Notes under the pieces: generated by a model
Told to the model about the DNA's origin: nothing
The model's database searches: none
The model's input: the letters and a program-made list of their open reading frames with translations, nothing else
Position numbers and translations under genes: made by a program
In this document: in pieces, positions 43,301 through 52,018 of the stretch
Layout of the letters: every line of letters begins with the position of its first letter
How positions within the stretch are numbered: position 1 is the first letter of the stretch
NCBI RefSeq assembly: GCF_007859935.1
Contig: NZ_SJPO01000001.1
Location: 186,001-250,000, forward strand
Direction of reading: 5' to 3'
Length of the DNA stretch: 64,000 nt
Source of the DNA: Posidoniimonas polymericola
GTDB taxonomy: Bacteria; Planctomycetota; Planctomycetia; Pirellulales; Lacipirellulaceae

Positions 43301-44788
43301 GTCGGCGGCGGTGAGCACGCCATCCCAGTTCCGCTCGTCTTCGGGCAGGCGCATCTGCTCGGCCACTCGGTCGTTGATCGAGCCGCCGCCGCCGCCGCCG
43401 GCGGTAGTCGAAGGCGACCTGCCGATTTTCCGCTCGGCATTCGCCTTCAGGTCGATGGCAATCTGGCTCTGCGGGTTGATCTGCAGGACCGACCCAGCGG
43501 CGTCGATCACCTTCTCCCACATCTCGAGCCGCGTGTAGCACAGCGCGAGCATGCCGTTGAGCTCCTCGCTGATCTCCGAGTTGCCCTGCAGGAGCGGCCG
43601 CAGCGTCGAGAGCTGGTCGGCGGCCTGGTACCAGTTCTCCTCGGACACCATCAGCCGGGCCCTCAGGTAGTCCAGCATGATCTTCTGCAGGTTGGGGATC
43701 TTGGCGAGCTGATTGATCAGCTTGCGGGCCTCGCCCAGCTTCTTGGCGTTGATCAGCGCCCGGGCCTGGGAGACCTGCAGCGAGATCTGCTCGCCGCCGG
43801 TGGTCTCTTTGACGCCCCGCTCGTACCAGTCGAGGGCCGCCTCGGCGCCGTCCTCCCGGGCCGCGACGTACGCGCCGGTTAGGTACAGCGAACCCGAGTC
43901 GGGCGACTCGGCCAGGCCGCGGTTGAGCAGCTCCTTGGCCTTGCCGTACTCCTCGTCCTGGGCGTAGATACGCGCCCGCAGCAACAGGGCGTCGAGGTTC
44001 TTCTCGTCGACCTCGAGCGCCTTCTCGAGGTCGGCAATGCCGGCCTCCTTGCCGTCGTCGCCCTTGCTCAGCCGGAGCCGCGCCCGCGCGACGTACGCGT
44101 CGCCGCTCTCGGGGTTGGCGTCGACCGCGTGGTCCATGACGCTCTCCGCCTTGGCCGGGTCGGCGTTGGTCCGCGAGAGCGCGGTGGCGAGCAGGCCGTA
44201 GAGGTCGATCTCGTCCGGCGCCACGGCCTTCTCGTCATCGAACTTGTTGCGTTCGGGGTCGTAGCCGAGCGCGCCCGCGCAATGGCGCAGCGCCTTCTCG
44301 TTTTGATTCATCCGCAGGTAGCAGGTCCCCAGCATCGCCAGCAGCTCTGGGTCCTTGGGGTTGTCGTTGATCAGGATCTGCAGGTGCTCGGAGGCGTCCT
44401 TGGTGAGGCCGAACTTCATCATCAGGTCGACCAGCCGGCGGCGGAGCTCAGTGTTCTTGCGCCACTTGCGGGTGGTGGCCTCCATGATGCCCAGGGCCTG
44501 GCGTTTGTCGTCCATCTCCGAGTCTTCCGCCTCGGCGATTTCGGCGAAGGTCATCGCCATTTCGATGGCGTGCTCTTCGTCGTGCTCCCGCTTCTGCGTG
44601 AAGCGGTAGAGGTTCATCGCGGCGGAGTGCAGGTCGCCCGCCTTGCGGTCTTCTTCCGCCATGGTCAGCAGCTTCTCGGCCCCGCGGTAGCTCTGCACCA
44701 GCAGCAGGCCGTACAGGGCGCCGCCCACGGCGACAGCCCCCACAACCAGACCAACAAGCAGTTTGTAGTTGACTTGATAGCGTTGCAT
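40382..44788 (-). CDS. Giant membrane-anchored TPR protein
   Basis: 1468 residues. One membrane helix near the N-terminus (YKLLVGLVVGAVAVGGALYGLLLV) is followed by TPR repeats to the end, e.g. DPELLAMLGTCYLRMNQNEKALRHCAGALGYDP, SGDAYVARARLRLSKGDDGKEAGIADLEKAL, DNRLVISRLARFYLGNG. A Gly run (GGGGGG) with Ser-Pro-rich linker near residue 470 divides the protein. TPR arrays make protein-protein contacts; with one anchor and most of the mass on one side this is a scaffold, perhaps of an export or envelope complex (PEP-CTERM and exosortase loci often have large TPR proteins). That link is inference. Confidence 0.88.
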   Translation of the reverse strand: MQRYQVNYKLLVGLVVGAVAVGGALYGLLLVQSYRGAEKLLTMAEEDRKAGDLHSAAMNLYRFTQKREHDEEHAIEMAMTFAEIAEAEDSEMDDKRQALGIMEATTRKWRKNTELRRRLVDLMMKFGLTKDASEHLQILINDNPKDPELLAMLGTCYLRMNQNEKALRHCAGALGYDPERNKFDDEKAVAPDEIDLYGLLATALSRTNADPAKAESVMDHAVDANPESGDAYVARARLRLSKGDDGKEAGIADLEKALEVDEKNLDALLLRARIYAQDEEYGKAKELLNRGLAESPDSGSLYLTGAYVAAREDGAEAALDWYERGVKETTGGEQISLQVSQARALINAKKLGEARKLINQLAKIPNLQKIMLDYLRARLMVSEENWYQAADQLSTLRPLLQGNSEISEELNGMLALCYTRLEMWEKVIDAAGSVLQINPQSQIAIDLKANAERKIGRSPSTTAGGGGGGSINDRVAEQMRLPEDERNWDGVLTAADQYADEKIEEGLMTPAAKKLLLSEIHMRSQDYKKATSLIKAAINEEPDNINTWRLACRLTASDPEGGAVQALKMLDAVEKRFADRFDDERNLEALLRLDRADMYMQINDEQTVERMLAVTDGIESWPKRQQQMVWQGLITRFEALRAAEALDKARTKVAELAPGELSNLLDMFVAARADNDDARMTDIQNKILEVVGDKNDANWLYTEANRKISLVQRGLEDGSTLKEAEQLAEKARQQRPEWHLPYLLLADLALARNDAAEALNNLDEAADYGQPTARSLLQHVSLLMQSGRFDDALKQLDRATPAFRERLLGRQFAEALLNARYLGIKDRWEESVDAAQNVAEQNPDSGDVQLWLGRFMLKASMSDRLKESTRERAAAAADVAFRKAVELTPKSEEAWLAFLGYLSTTGDEEASAEAVRQLQLELTEDTAPLVLAAGYELQKRWFDAENVYKRALESDPDNRLVISRLARFYLGNGYPRADKLQKATPLMNRLIKAGEEDPQLATTSEVMWAHRTAAKILAQAGDYQKALDAERLLRSNVVNGRLSNEDTLTMAKILASRPEPGSRLKAIKLYESVQGVQDLEPGDKLNLGQLYFATNDWEKAQRTMVELTSRNRDFVAAREAFIRMLLAKDGPGDLKTAANQLKNLQRVAPTDTRTLELLVRISSKMGRKQDVIPVLRGLLQRPENRRDVSVILRVAKLLAELDDVDNAEKLYQAAANMAPRTKVEYADFIGKHRSLDEALDMLDTVDDDDDDVAFLIVQRGTGLLKYAGEGATDEHFDRVQSRLERMLREDPESVRLLMQKAELLDIHRDYDGSSSVYLKLLAREDLKKFERAVVLNNLAYQLAMTTSDKNTMEEAMGYVAEAADILGPRSDILDTRAVVHMAMGQAEEAVADMDLAVTEGATASKYYHKARAHLLAGQTQQAVSAWDKAVDMDLDPNELGLVERDAYEKAKQQIERLKSSGTSQQPAA

Positions 44789-45175
44789 AACGTTCTCTGA
44801 TGTTTCCGCTGAGACGGTGGGGCCCGAAAATGGAAGGGGCGCCGCGTTGGTTGCTTGTACGATCGGTGTTGCTACGGCTCCGCCGTAGGCGTCGCGTCCT
44901 CACGGGGATCCGCCCGCCACGGCGGACGGCGACGCGGAGGTCGCTGGGGAAGAGAAGCAGCGGCCCCCGGCGGAGGTTCCTCAGGCTCTGGGAGCCGTTA
45001 TAACCGGCCCCGTCGCCCAGGGTTGTCCTGTCGGCCACCCGTTCATCGTATCTTCGCAGCCTAGCGTGTCAACGAATGGGAAGGCGGCGTAAGGCCTGAT
45101 GGGCGAACAGCTTGGGTGGGCTGTAGCGGCTGGTCCGCATGCACTACGCGGGCCGGCGGCCGATGGTTCGATAAC
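44789..45175. other. Intergenic region upstream of the TPR gene
   Basis: About 390 bases between the TPR gene start and the stop of the TIGR03790 gene, both on the minus strand. It is G+C-rich with no clear promoter, terminator or conserved frame. I see no gene in it. Confidence 0.5.
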
Positions 45176-46918
45176 CTATTCCACCCAAACCCAAATCGGC
45201 GCCGAACGACGCCCCGAAACCGGGTCTTCCGCCGCCAAAGCAACCGGCCCCTGGCCCAGCTCGGCGGCCTCGATCCGCAGCACCGCGGGCGTCCCCTGCG
45301 CCTGACCGATAGTGCGTGAGTTCTGCTGGATCACATAGCGGCTGGCGTCGCCGTCGACCCGCAGCTCGAGGGTCTGGTCGACGCCTACCCGCCGTTCTGG
45401 GGTGCTCGAAAGGGCGATCGGCTCCGCCGCGGTGTTCCGGACGTCCACCCGCACGGTGAAGCGGCCGCGGGTCTCGATTGGGTCGTTGCGAACGGCGACC
45501 AGCCGGATCTCGTGGCTGCCGTCGGTGAGTTTGGTTGAATCGAGCGAGATCTTGCCGCCCCGCGGCAGCGCGCCCTGCAGCCTGCCGTCGACGTACAACT
45601 CGCAGAGCCCGGCCGCCGAAGACAGCCGCGGCTTGATCTCCAACGGGCCCTTCACCAGCTTGTCGTCAACCAGGTTGAAGGCGTCGCAGTCGGGCGGGTC
45701 GGCCCACGGCTGGCAGAGCGGGTCGCCCACCACCAGCAGCTGGTACGGCCCCGCGACCGACTGGTAGAACGCCTCGGCGAGCGAGCAGCCACGGAAGTAG
45801 TGCAGGTGGATCGTTGGCAGCGGGAACTTGGCCTGGATAGCGAGTGGCTCGGTTACCGTGCCCGACGCGCCAGCGGCGCCTGCCCGAATGAAGCTTGTCA
45901 GCAACGTCTGCCCGAGATCCTTGTCGGTGATCCCCCCAAAGCTGGTCAGGTTGTCGCAGATGGCGCCCGGCAGGATCCGCATGCCAGCGCCAGCGACGTC
46001 CTGCTTGCGGAATCCGGTTGTCAGGCCCACGACGTCCTGCGCGGCCTTGGGGAGCATGCCGGTGGTCACCTCGGCCATCGCGCCGTCCTCCCGCAGCGCC
46101 GCCGCGACCGCGTCGAAACACTTGTGGCGGGTGGTCGAGCGCACGTCTTTGTTTCGGGCGAAGTAGAACGTCCCCCGCGGGCGCGACGCGTCCGCCGAGG
46201 TGGCGGTGATCAGGCAGTGGGCGATCTCCTCGACCGTGTTCCCCATTTCGTGCCTGACGCCCAGCATGCACGACAGGAAGTACCGCGGGCCCTTACTGGG
46301 GTCCGCCTCGCGCTTGCCGCCGCGGCGCCAGGCGTAACGGCCCCGAAAACCCTGGGTTGGGGCGTTGGCCGCTTCGGCGCAGCGGGCCAGGTCCTGCACG
46401 CCCGCGTCCGGCACGTACCAGTTAGTGTTGAGCCCCATCAGCGTTGGTTCTTCCTGCAGCACGACCTGCCACAGGTACGTCGCGCCGGTGATCGACGCGA
46501 TGGGCCGCATCTGCTTGGGGAACTTCTCGCCGGGGAAGAAGTCCTGGAAGTTGACCCGCATCGGCAGGTCGCACGAATAGACGACGTAGTCGATCTGCGC
46601 GGAGAGCTTCCTCCGGTCGATCGTTTCCAAAGTCGGCTTGAGGATCTTGTCGCGGAAGGTGTGGCCGCTGATCTGGGCCGGGTCGCCTTGCCAGTCGAGG
46701 TACAGCACGTTCTGCGGCGGGATCTGCCGCAGCCGGGTGTAGTAGTTGGCGACCGTCAGCGACTCGCTGCTGTTCTGGTTGACCACCAGCAGCACATTTT
46801 CCGGTCCGCCGCCGGCCAGGCAGCAGCAGGGCGCGAGCAGGGTGGCCAGCCCCAGGCAGCACGCCGGGAGCAGCAGGTCTGCTGCGGATCGGAATAGACG
46901 CAGGGGGCGTGGAGGCAT
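45176..46918 (-). CDS. TIGR03790-family exported protein
   Basis: 580 residues with a signal peptide (ending CCCLAGGG, ~residue 37). The TIGR03790 pattern is clear: ENVLLVVNQNSSESLTVANYYTRLRQIPPQNVLYLDW, IDYVVYSCDLPMRV, and later GAICDNLTSFGG, GQTLLTSFIRAGAAGASGTVTEPLAIQAKFP, IHLHYFRGCSLAEAFYQSV and QLLVVGDPLCQPW. The family has a caspase-like/gingipain-like fold by its GDP end but no proven function. The last ~190 residues are Ig-like beta sheets. It faces the ABC ATPase gene head-to-head. Confidence 0.85.
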   Translation of the reverse strand: MPPRPLRLFRSAADLLLPACCLGLATLLAPCCCLAGGGPENVLLVVNQNSSESLTVANYYTRLRQIPPQNVLYLDWQGDPAQISGHTFRDKILKPTLETIDRRKLSAQIDYVVYSCDLPMRVNFQDFFPGEKFPKQMRPIASITGATYLWQVVLQEEPTLMGLNTNWYVPDAGVQDLARCAEAANAPTQGFRGRYAWRRGGKREADPSKGPRYFLSCMLGVRHEMGNTVEEIAHCLITATSADASRPRGTFYFARNKDVRSTTRHKCFDAVAAALREDGAMAEVTTGMLPKAAQDVVGLTTGFRKQDVAGAGMRILPGAICDNLTSFGGITDKDLGQTLLTSFIRAGAAGASGTVTEPLAIQAKFPLPTIHLHYFRGCSLAEAFYQSVAGPYQLLVVGDPLCQPWADPPDCDAFNLVDDKLVKGPLEIKPRLSSAAGLCELYVDGRLQGALPRGGKISLDSTKLTDGSHEIRLVAVRNDPIETRGRFTVRVDVRNTAAEPIALSSTPERRVGVDQTLELRVDGDASRYVIQQNSRTIGQAQGTPAVLRIEAAELGQGPVALAAEDPVSGRRSAPIWVWVE

Positions 46919-46996
46919 GCTGTGGTTGTAAGGCGAGGCGGCGGCTGGGCAAAGGGCGGCGCGTCGCCTTTCGGCCCACTCAGCAACCCGCCATAC

Positions 46997-47021
46997 TGGC
47001 TCTGCCGGGATCGAACCCCGG
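46997..47021 (-). other. tRNA 3'-end-like sequence without a 5' half
   Basis: On the minus strand, CCGGG-GTTCGAT-CCCGG (47005-47021) is a perfect T-arm with a GTTCGAT loop, followed by CAGAGCC and A at 46997-47004, like an acceptor 3' half and discriminator base. No matching 5' acceptor strand (GGCTCTG) is seen in the ~90 bases upstream on that strand, so this is not an intact tRNA gene. It may be a leftover attachment site or chance. Confidence 0.35.
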
Positions 47022-47099
47022 TGGCCAACGCCCTACGCAATCCTACGGTACGCAAGCCGCGGCGTGCTTGTTCATCCGCTCAGACGCCCCCACCCACCC

Positions 47100-47849
47100 A
47101 TGGCCCCCGACACGTCAACCGCCGGCACGAAGTCTGCAAGCGACCGCGAGTGCGTGTTCGCCGCCCGCGACGTCACCAAGGTCTACCACATGGGCGAGGT
47201 CGACGTGCACGCGCTGCGCGGCGTCACGATGGACCTGTTCGCCGGCGAATTTGTCGTGCTGCTCGGCCCCTCGGGCAGCGGCAAGAGCACGCTGCTCAAT
47301 ATCCTAGGCGGCCTCGACGCGCCGACCACCGGCAGCGTTCACTACCGCGACAGCGAGCTGACCGACTTCGACGCCGCCGCGCTGACCCGCTACCGGCGGC
47401 GGCATGTCGGATTCGTGTTCCAGTTCTATAACCTGATACCGAGCCTCACCGCCCGAGAGAACGTGCAGCTCATCACCGAGATCGCCGACAACCCGCTCGA
47501 CCCGGCCGAGGCGCTCGCGCTGGTCGACCTGGAGAACCGCATGGACCACTTCCCGTCACAGCTCTCCGGCGGCGAGCAGCAGCGGGTCGCCATCGCCAGG
47601 GCGGTCGCCAAGCGGCCTGACGTGCTGCTGTGCGACGAGCCAACCGGCGCCCTCGACGTGCACACCGGCGTGCTGGTGCTCGACGCCATCCAGAAGATCA
47701 ACGAGGAGCTCGGCAGCACCACCGCCGTCATCACCCACAACGCCGTAATCGCCGACATGGCCGACCGCGTGATCAGCGTCTCCGACGGACGGATCCACGA
47801 CGTGCGGAGCAACGCCACCAAACGGACCGCCAGCGAGCTAGCGTGGTGA
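47100..47849 (+). CDS. ABC transporter ATP-binding protein, LolD/MacB type
   Basis: 249 residues. The Walker [11 protein letters not shown]-loop [10 protein letters not shown], signature [14 protein letters not shown], Walker [13 protein letters not shown] and the switch His in TAVITHN are intact, so it is an active ATPase. The family powers permeases that extract lipoproteins or export small molecules from the inner membrane. No FtsX-like permease follows; the next gene is UbiD-like, so the partner must be elsewhere or upstream of the ATPase locus it came from. The ATG at 47100 is chosen over a GTG-like longer frame because the sequence upstream is not conserved-looking. Confidence 0.9.
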   Translation: MAPDTSTAGTKSASDRECVFAARDVTKVYHMGEVDVHALRGVTMDLFAGEFVVLLGPSGSGKSTLLNILGGLDAPTTGSVHYRDSELTDFDAAALTRYRRRHVGFVFQFYNLIPSLTARENVQLITEIADNPLDPAEALALVDLENRMDHFPSQLSGGEQQRVAIARAVAKRPDVLLCDEPTGALDVHTGVLVLDAIQKINEELGSTTAVITHNAVIADMADRVISVSDGRIHDVRSNATKRTASELAW

Positions 47850-48005
47850 GACCAGCGGATGCCCAAGGACCAAGTCGAAGTGACCAAGCGCGTGACCATC
47901 GGCGTCGTTGTCCAGCAATGGGGCAGTTTGGCTTGGTCGTTCTGAAGCCGAGCAGGCGAACGCCAGCATCAGGCACACAAAACCGGGACCGATTGATTTA
48001 AGTCT

Positions 48006-49937
48006 ATGGGCTACAAGTCGCTTCAGCAGTGCGTCACGGACCTCGAGCAGCACGACCACCTGCGCCGCATCGACGCGCCGATCGACGCGTACCTCCAGGC
48101 GGCGGCCATCCACCGCCGGGTCTACGCCGCTGGGGGGCCTGCGCTGCTGTTCACCAACGTTGCCGGCTGCCGCTTCCCGATGGTCAGCAATTTGTTCGGC
48201 ACGCTCGAGCGGTCGCGGTTCATGTTCCGCGACACCTACGAGACCGTGCAGCGGCTGATCGGCCTGAAGATCGACCCCAGCGGAGCGCTGCGGGCGCCGT
48301 TTGCCGCGGCCAAGGCTTCGTTCTCGGCGCTGCACATGCTGCCCCGCATCGTCCGCACCGGCCCGGTGATGGCGAACGAGACCCAAGTCAGCCAGCTGCC
48401 GCAGCTGGTGAGCTGGCCCCGCGACGGTGGCGCCTTCGTCACTCTGCCGCAGGTCTACACCGAGGACCCCACGGCGCCCGGCGTGAAGCGGTCGAACCTC
48501 GGCATGTACCGCATCCAGCTCTCTGGCAATGAGTACGCCAAGGATGAGGAGATCGGCCTGCACTACCAGTTGCACCGCTCAATCGGCGTGCACCAGGCGG
48601 CGGCGATGCGGATGGGCAAGCCGTTCCGCGTCAACATCTTTGTCGGCGGCACGCCGGCCATGAACCTGTCTGCCGTGATGCCGCTGCCCGAGGGGATGAG
48701 CGAGCTGACCTTTGCCGGCGCGCTGGGCGGCGGCCGCATCCGCATGGTCGCCCGCTCAAAAGGGCTGCCGGTGCACGCCGACACCGACTTCGCCATCTGC
48801 GGCACGGTGGTTGACGGGCGGATGCTGCCCGAGGGGCCGTTCGGCGACCACCTCGGTTACTACTCGCTGCAGCACCCGTTCCCCGTGCTCAAGGTCGAGC
48901 ACGTCTACCACCGCACCGATGCTATCTGGCCGTTCACGGTGGTCGGGCGGCCGCCGCAGGAGGACACCGCATTCGGTCAACTCATTCACGACCTTACCGG
49001 GCCGATCATCCCCACGGTGCTGCCGGGAGTTCACGGCGTGCACGCGGTCGACCAGGCAGGCGTGCACCCGTTGCTGCTGGCGATCGGCAGTGAGCGCTAC
49101 ATGCCGTTCATGAAAGCAGTCCGGCCGCAGGAGCTGCTCACCCAGGCGTGCGCGATCCTCGGGCAGGGGCAGCTCTCGCTCGCCAAGTTCCTGATGATCA
49201 TCAACCACGGCGACGCGCCGAACCTCAACCTGCACGATATCTGCACGTTCCTGACGCACGTGCTGCAGCGGGCCGACTGGACGCGGGACCTGCACTTCCA
49301 CACGCAGACCACAATCGACACGCTCGACTACTCGGGCGATTCGCTCAACGCCGGCAGCAAGCTGGTGATCGCCGCGGCCGGGCCCGAGCGGTTCGAGCTC
49401 GAGTCCCGCATTGAAGATCCGATTGGCCTGCCCGATGGGTTCAGCGAGCCGCACGTCGTCATGCCCGGCGTGGTGGCGATCCGCGGCTCGCGCCTGCCGC
49501 AGCCCTCGTTTGACTACGACGCCGCCCGCCGCGATTCGGCGGCCGGGCCGCTGGTGGAAGAGCAGGGCATGAGCGAGTCCGCCGCCCGCGCGGCGGCCGA
49601 CATCAATCGGCTTACCGACGCCATTCCGCCGGGGCACGCGCTCCGCAGGTTCCGGTTAATCGTTGTGTGCGACGATCCTGCTTTTGTTGCGGACGCGTCG
49701 GGCGGGTCGTCGATAGACAACTTCTTGTGGGCCACATTCACCCGGGCGAACCCCGCCGCCGACGTGTACGGCGTCGATGCGTTCACGCACCAGAAGCACT
49801 GGGGCTGCCGCGGCCCGCTGGTGATCGACGCCCGCATCAAGCCGCACCACGCGCCGGTGCTGGAGGAAGACCCCGAGTTAACGAAGAAGGTAGAATCCAT
49901 GGCCGCCAGCGGCGGCCCCTTAGCTGGATTATTCTGA
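48006..49937 (+). CDS. UbiD-family (prenylated-FMN) decarboxylase
   Basis: 643 residues; E. coli UbiD is ~497. The core has RVNIFVGGTPAMNLSAVMPLPEGMSE (substrate and prFMN region), GRMLPEGPFGDHLGYYS (the catalytic E-x-x-x-D/G-H-x-G motif), and YHRTDAIWPFTVVGRPPQEDT (Arg near the active site). The C-terminal extension is normal for the planctomycete subgroup. UbiD enzymes reversibly decarboxylate aromatic or alpha-beta-unsaturated acids and require the UbiX flavin prenyltransferase. In bacteria with menaquinone this group may work on futalosine-pathway intermediates (MqnP/MqnL type), but that is only a family-based guess. Confidence 0.88.
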   Translation: MGYKSLQQCVTDLEQHDHLRRIDAPIDAYLQAAAIHRRVYAAGGPALLFTNVAGCRFPMVSNLFGTLERSRFMFRDTYETVQRLIGLKIDPSGALRAPFAAAKASFSALHMLPRIVRTGPVMANETQVSQLPQLVSWPRDGGAFVTLPQVYTEDPTAPGVKRSNLGMYRIQLSGNEYAKDEEIGLHYQLHRSIGVHQAAAMRMGKPFRVNIFVGGTPAMNLSAVMPLPEGMSELTFAGALGGGRIRMVARSKGLPVHADTDFAICGTVVDGRMLPEGPFGDHLGYYSLQHPFPVLKVEHVYHRTDAIWPFTVVGRPPQEDTAFGQLIHDLTGPIIPTVLPGVHGVHAVDQAGVHPLLLAIGSERYMPFMKAVRPQELLTQACAILGQGQLSLAKFLMIINHGDAPNLNLHDICTFLTHVLQRADWTRDLHFHTQTTIDTLDYSGDSLNAGSKLVIAAAGPERFELESRIEDPIGLPDGFSEPHVVMPGVVAIRGSRLPQPSFDYDAARRDSAAGPLVEEQGMSESAARAAADINRLTDAIPPGHALRRFRLIVVCDDPAFVADASGGSSIDNFLWATFTRANPAADVYGVDAFTHQKHWGCRGPLVIDARIKPHHAPVLEEDPELTKKVESMAASGGPLAGLF

Positions 49938-49948
49938 GTTCATACCCC

Positions 49949-49994
49949 ATGAAGCGTCGCGGCTCCGCCGCGCGGCAGAGCCGCGACGCTTCAT
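49949..49994. terminator. 17-bp stem hairpin after the ubiD-like gene
   Basis: ATGAAGCGTCGCGGCTC (49949-49965) pairs perfectly with 49978-49994. The inner 12 bases are also mostly self-complementary. It lies 12 bases past the stop. A copy of its right arm (GCCGCGACGCTTCAT) occurs right after the stop of the SHD1 gene (53664 onward), and related CGCGACGCTTC is at ~59036, so it is also a dispersed repeat. Confidence 0.75.
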
Positions 49995-50036
49995 GATTTC
50001 GCTCGAACCAAACTGAAATCCGAATTCCGCAATCCC

Positions 50037-50378
50037 ATGTGGGACTGGCTCAACACCACCGAAGTGCCGACCTGGCTTGAAGCCGCGCCGCTTGTTGCGC
50101 TCGAGCTGTGGTTGTTCGCCGTTGGGGGGTGCATCGGCAGCTTCCTGAACGTGGTGTACCACCGCGTGCCGCGGGGCGAGGACATCGTGGTCCGCGGGTC
50201 GCACTGCCCGGTCTGCGACCACCCAATCCGCTGGCGGCACAACCTGCCAGTGATTGGCTGGCTGGTGCTCCGCGGCAAGTGCTACGACTGCAAGGCTCCG
50301 ATTCCGATTCGCTACTGGCTGTTCGAACTGTTCTTCGGCGCGTTGTTTGCAATTGTCGGCTGGTGGGTTTGGGGATAG
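50037..50378 (+). CDS. Stand-alone prepilin peptidase N-terminal domain (DiS_P_DiS)
   Basis: 113 residues. The first membrane helix with GGCIGSFLNVVYHRVPRGED is the classic start of type IV prepilin peptidases. Two CxxC pairs follow (CPVCDHPIRWRHNLPVIGWL, CYDCKAPIPIRYWLFE), as in the zinc-binding methyltransferase-like loop. The protein then stops after one more helix, so the six-helix A24 aspartyl protease part with its GD and GxGD motifs is absent. In frame, the stop TAG is clean; no fragment of the peptidase is visible downstream. It may be a regulatory or split subunit. Confidence 0.85.
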   Translation: MWDWLNTTEVPTWLEAAPLVALELWLFAVGGCIGSFLNVVYHRVPRGEDIVVRGSHCPVCDHPIRWRHNLPVIGWLVLRGKCYDCKAPIPIRYWLFELFFGALFAIVGWWVWG

Positions 50379-50510
50379 TCAGGTGGCAGGCCCGAGCAGG
50401 GCGTGGCCGGGATGCTAGCGATTCACCCCGCCCTTTTATGGCGTGGCAGCCGGATCTGCTACACTGCCTTCTCCATTGCCAATCCAATCTTTGACTCCTC
50501 ACACTTCCTT

Positions 50511-51896
50511 ATGATCCGACTCACGTTCCACGGCGCGGCGCACACGGTCACCGGCTCCAAGTACCTGCTCGAGGCCGACGGCGCCAGCGTGCTGATCGAC
50601 TGCGGTCTGTTCCAGGGGCTCAAGAAGCTCCGCGAGCTGAACTGGGCCGGCACACCGTTCAAAGCCGGCGAGCTCGACGCCATCCTGTTGACACACGCGC
50701 ACCTCGACCACTGCGGCTACCTCCCGCGGGTGGTCAAGGAGGGCTACAACCACCGCGTGTTCTGCACGCCGGCCACCGCCAAGCTGGCAGAGATCAACAT
50801 GCTCGATTCGGCGAAGATCCAGGAGCAGGACGCCGAGTACGCCAACAAGAAGGGCTTCAGCAAGCACAAGCCCGCGCTGCCGCTGTACGACGGCCGCGAC
50901 GTCCTCGACACGATCAAGCTGTTCCGTGAGTGCGAGCGCGAGGACTGGTACAACGTCGCGGGACCGATCTGGGCCCGCTTCCACGACGCCGGGCACCTGC
51001 TCGGCTCGAACATGATCGAGGTCGAGGTCCGGCAGCACGAGAAGGTCACCCGCATCCTGTTCTCCGGCGACGTCGGCCGCTACGACGGACCCCTGTACCA
51101 CGACCCCACACCGCCGCCAGAGTGCGACTACCTGGTCTGCGAGAGCACCTACGGCAACCGCGATCACCCGGAGACCGACCTTCAGAAGTCGCTCGGCGAG
51201 GTGATCAACCGCGGCATCGAGCGGGGCGGGGTGATCTTGATGGCCTCGTTCGCGGTGGGCCGCGCGCAGCAGCTCATCTACCTGCTGCAGCTCTTGAAGT
51301 GCGACAACGTCATCCCCGACCTGCCGATCTACCTCGACAGCCCAATGGCCTGCAACGCCACGGACATCTACCGCGAGCATAGCATCGACCACGACCTCTC
51401 CGAGGGCGAGCTGTGCGGCGACCGCCCGGTGCTCGGCGGCCCGGCGGTGCACCTCTGCCGCTCGCCAGACGAGTCCAAGGCCCTCAACAACATCGACCAC
51501 TCGGCCATCATCATTGCCTCGAGCGGTATGATGACCGGCGGCCGCATCATCCACCACCTCAAGCGGCGGCTCTCCGACCCGCGCACCACTCTAATCATGG
51601 GCGGTTACCAGGCGGTCGGCACCCGCGGTCGGCGGCTGGAAGAAGGCGCCGAGACCCTCCGCATGCACGGCCAGGACATCGCGGTCAACGCGGCCCTCGA
51701 GAAGGTGCCCGGCCTGTCCGGCCACGCCGACCGCAGCGGCCTCTTGCGTTGGCTCAAGGACCTGCCCACGCCTAAGCAGACCTTCATGACCCACGGCGAG
51801 CCCGACAGCGCCGAGGCGCTCGCCCACACGCTCCGCACCGACCGCGGCTGGGAGGTGACGGTGCCGAAGCTGGGCGATAGCGTGGAATTGGGGTAA
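50511..51896 (+). CDS. Metallo-beta-lactamase fold exonuclease, beta-CASP family
   Basis: 461 residues. Motif I-V residues are present: THAHLDHCG (H-x-H-x-D-H), FHDAGHLLGS, the Asp in FSGDVGRYDG, CESTYGNRDH, and the beta-CASP set SFAVGRAQQL (motif A region), MACNATDIYR and SSGMMTGGRIIHHLK plus VPGLSGHADRSGLLRW. It is of the same type as bacterial RNase and YsiC-like/KH-less CPSF homologues (e.g. TTHA0252), which cut RNA. The ATG at 50511 is preceded by a poor ribosome site. Single gene, probably cytoplasmic. Confidence 0.9.
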   Translation: MIRLTFHGAAHTVTGSKYLLEADGASVLIDCGLFQGLKKLRELNWAGTPFKAGELDAILLTHAHLDHCGYLPRVVKEGYNHRVFCTPATAKLAEINMLDSAKIQEQDAEYANKKGFSKHKPALPLYDGRDVLDTIKLFRECEREDWYNVAGPIWARFHDAGHLLGSNMIEVEVRQHEKVTRILFSGDVGRYDGPLYHDPTPPPECDYLVCESTYGNRDHPETDLQKSLGEVINRGIERGGVILMASFAVGRAQQLIYLLQLLKCDNVIPDLPIYLDSPMACNATDIYREHSIDHDLSEGELCGDRPVLGGPAVHLCRSPDESKALNNIDHSAIIIASSGMMTGGRIIHHLKRRLSDPRTTLIMGGYQAVGTRGRRLEEGAETLRMHGQDIAVNAALEKVPGLSGHADRSGLLRWLKDLPTPKQTFMTHGEPDSAEALAHTLRTDRGWEVTVPKLGDSVELG

Positions 51897-52018
51897 CGGT
51901 GGCGGGCGGGGACGATGGCGTCCTGGCATCGCGCCGGAGTTTTGCCGCCCGCGGCGGCGGCGAATATGATGGAGAGTTGGACCTTACGCACCGCCCCATC
52001 AACGACTTGGGTTTCACT

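Noticed and set aside
46990-47090. Functional tRNA gene on the minus strand
   Set aside because: Only T-arm and acceptor 3' half are found; no D-arm, anticodon arm or matching 5' acceptor strand.
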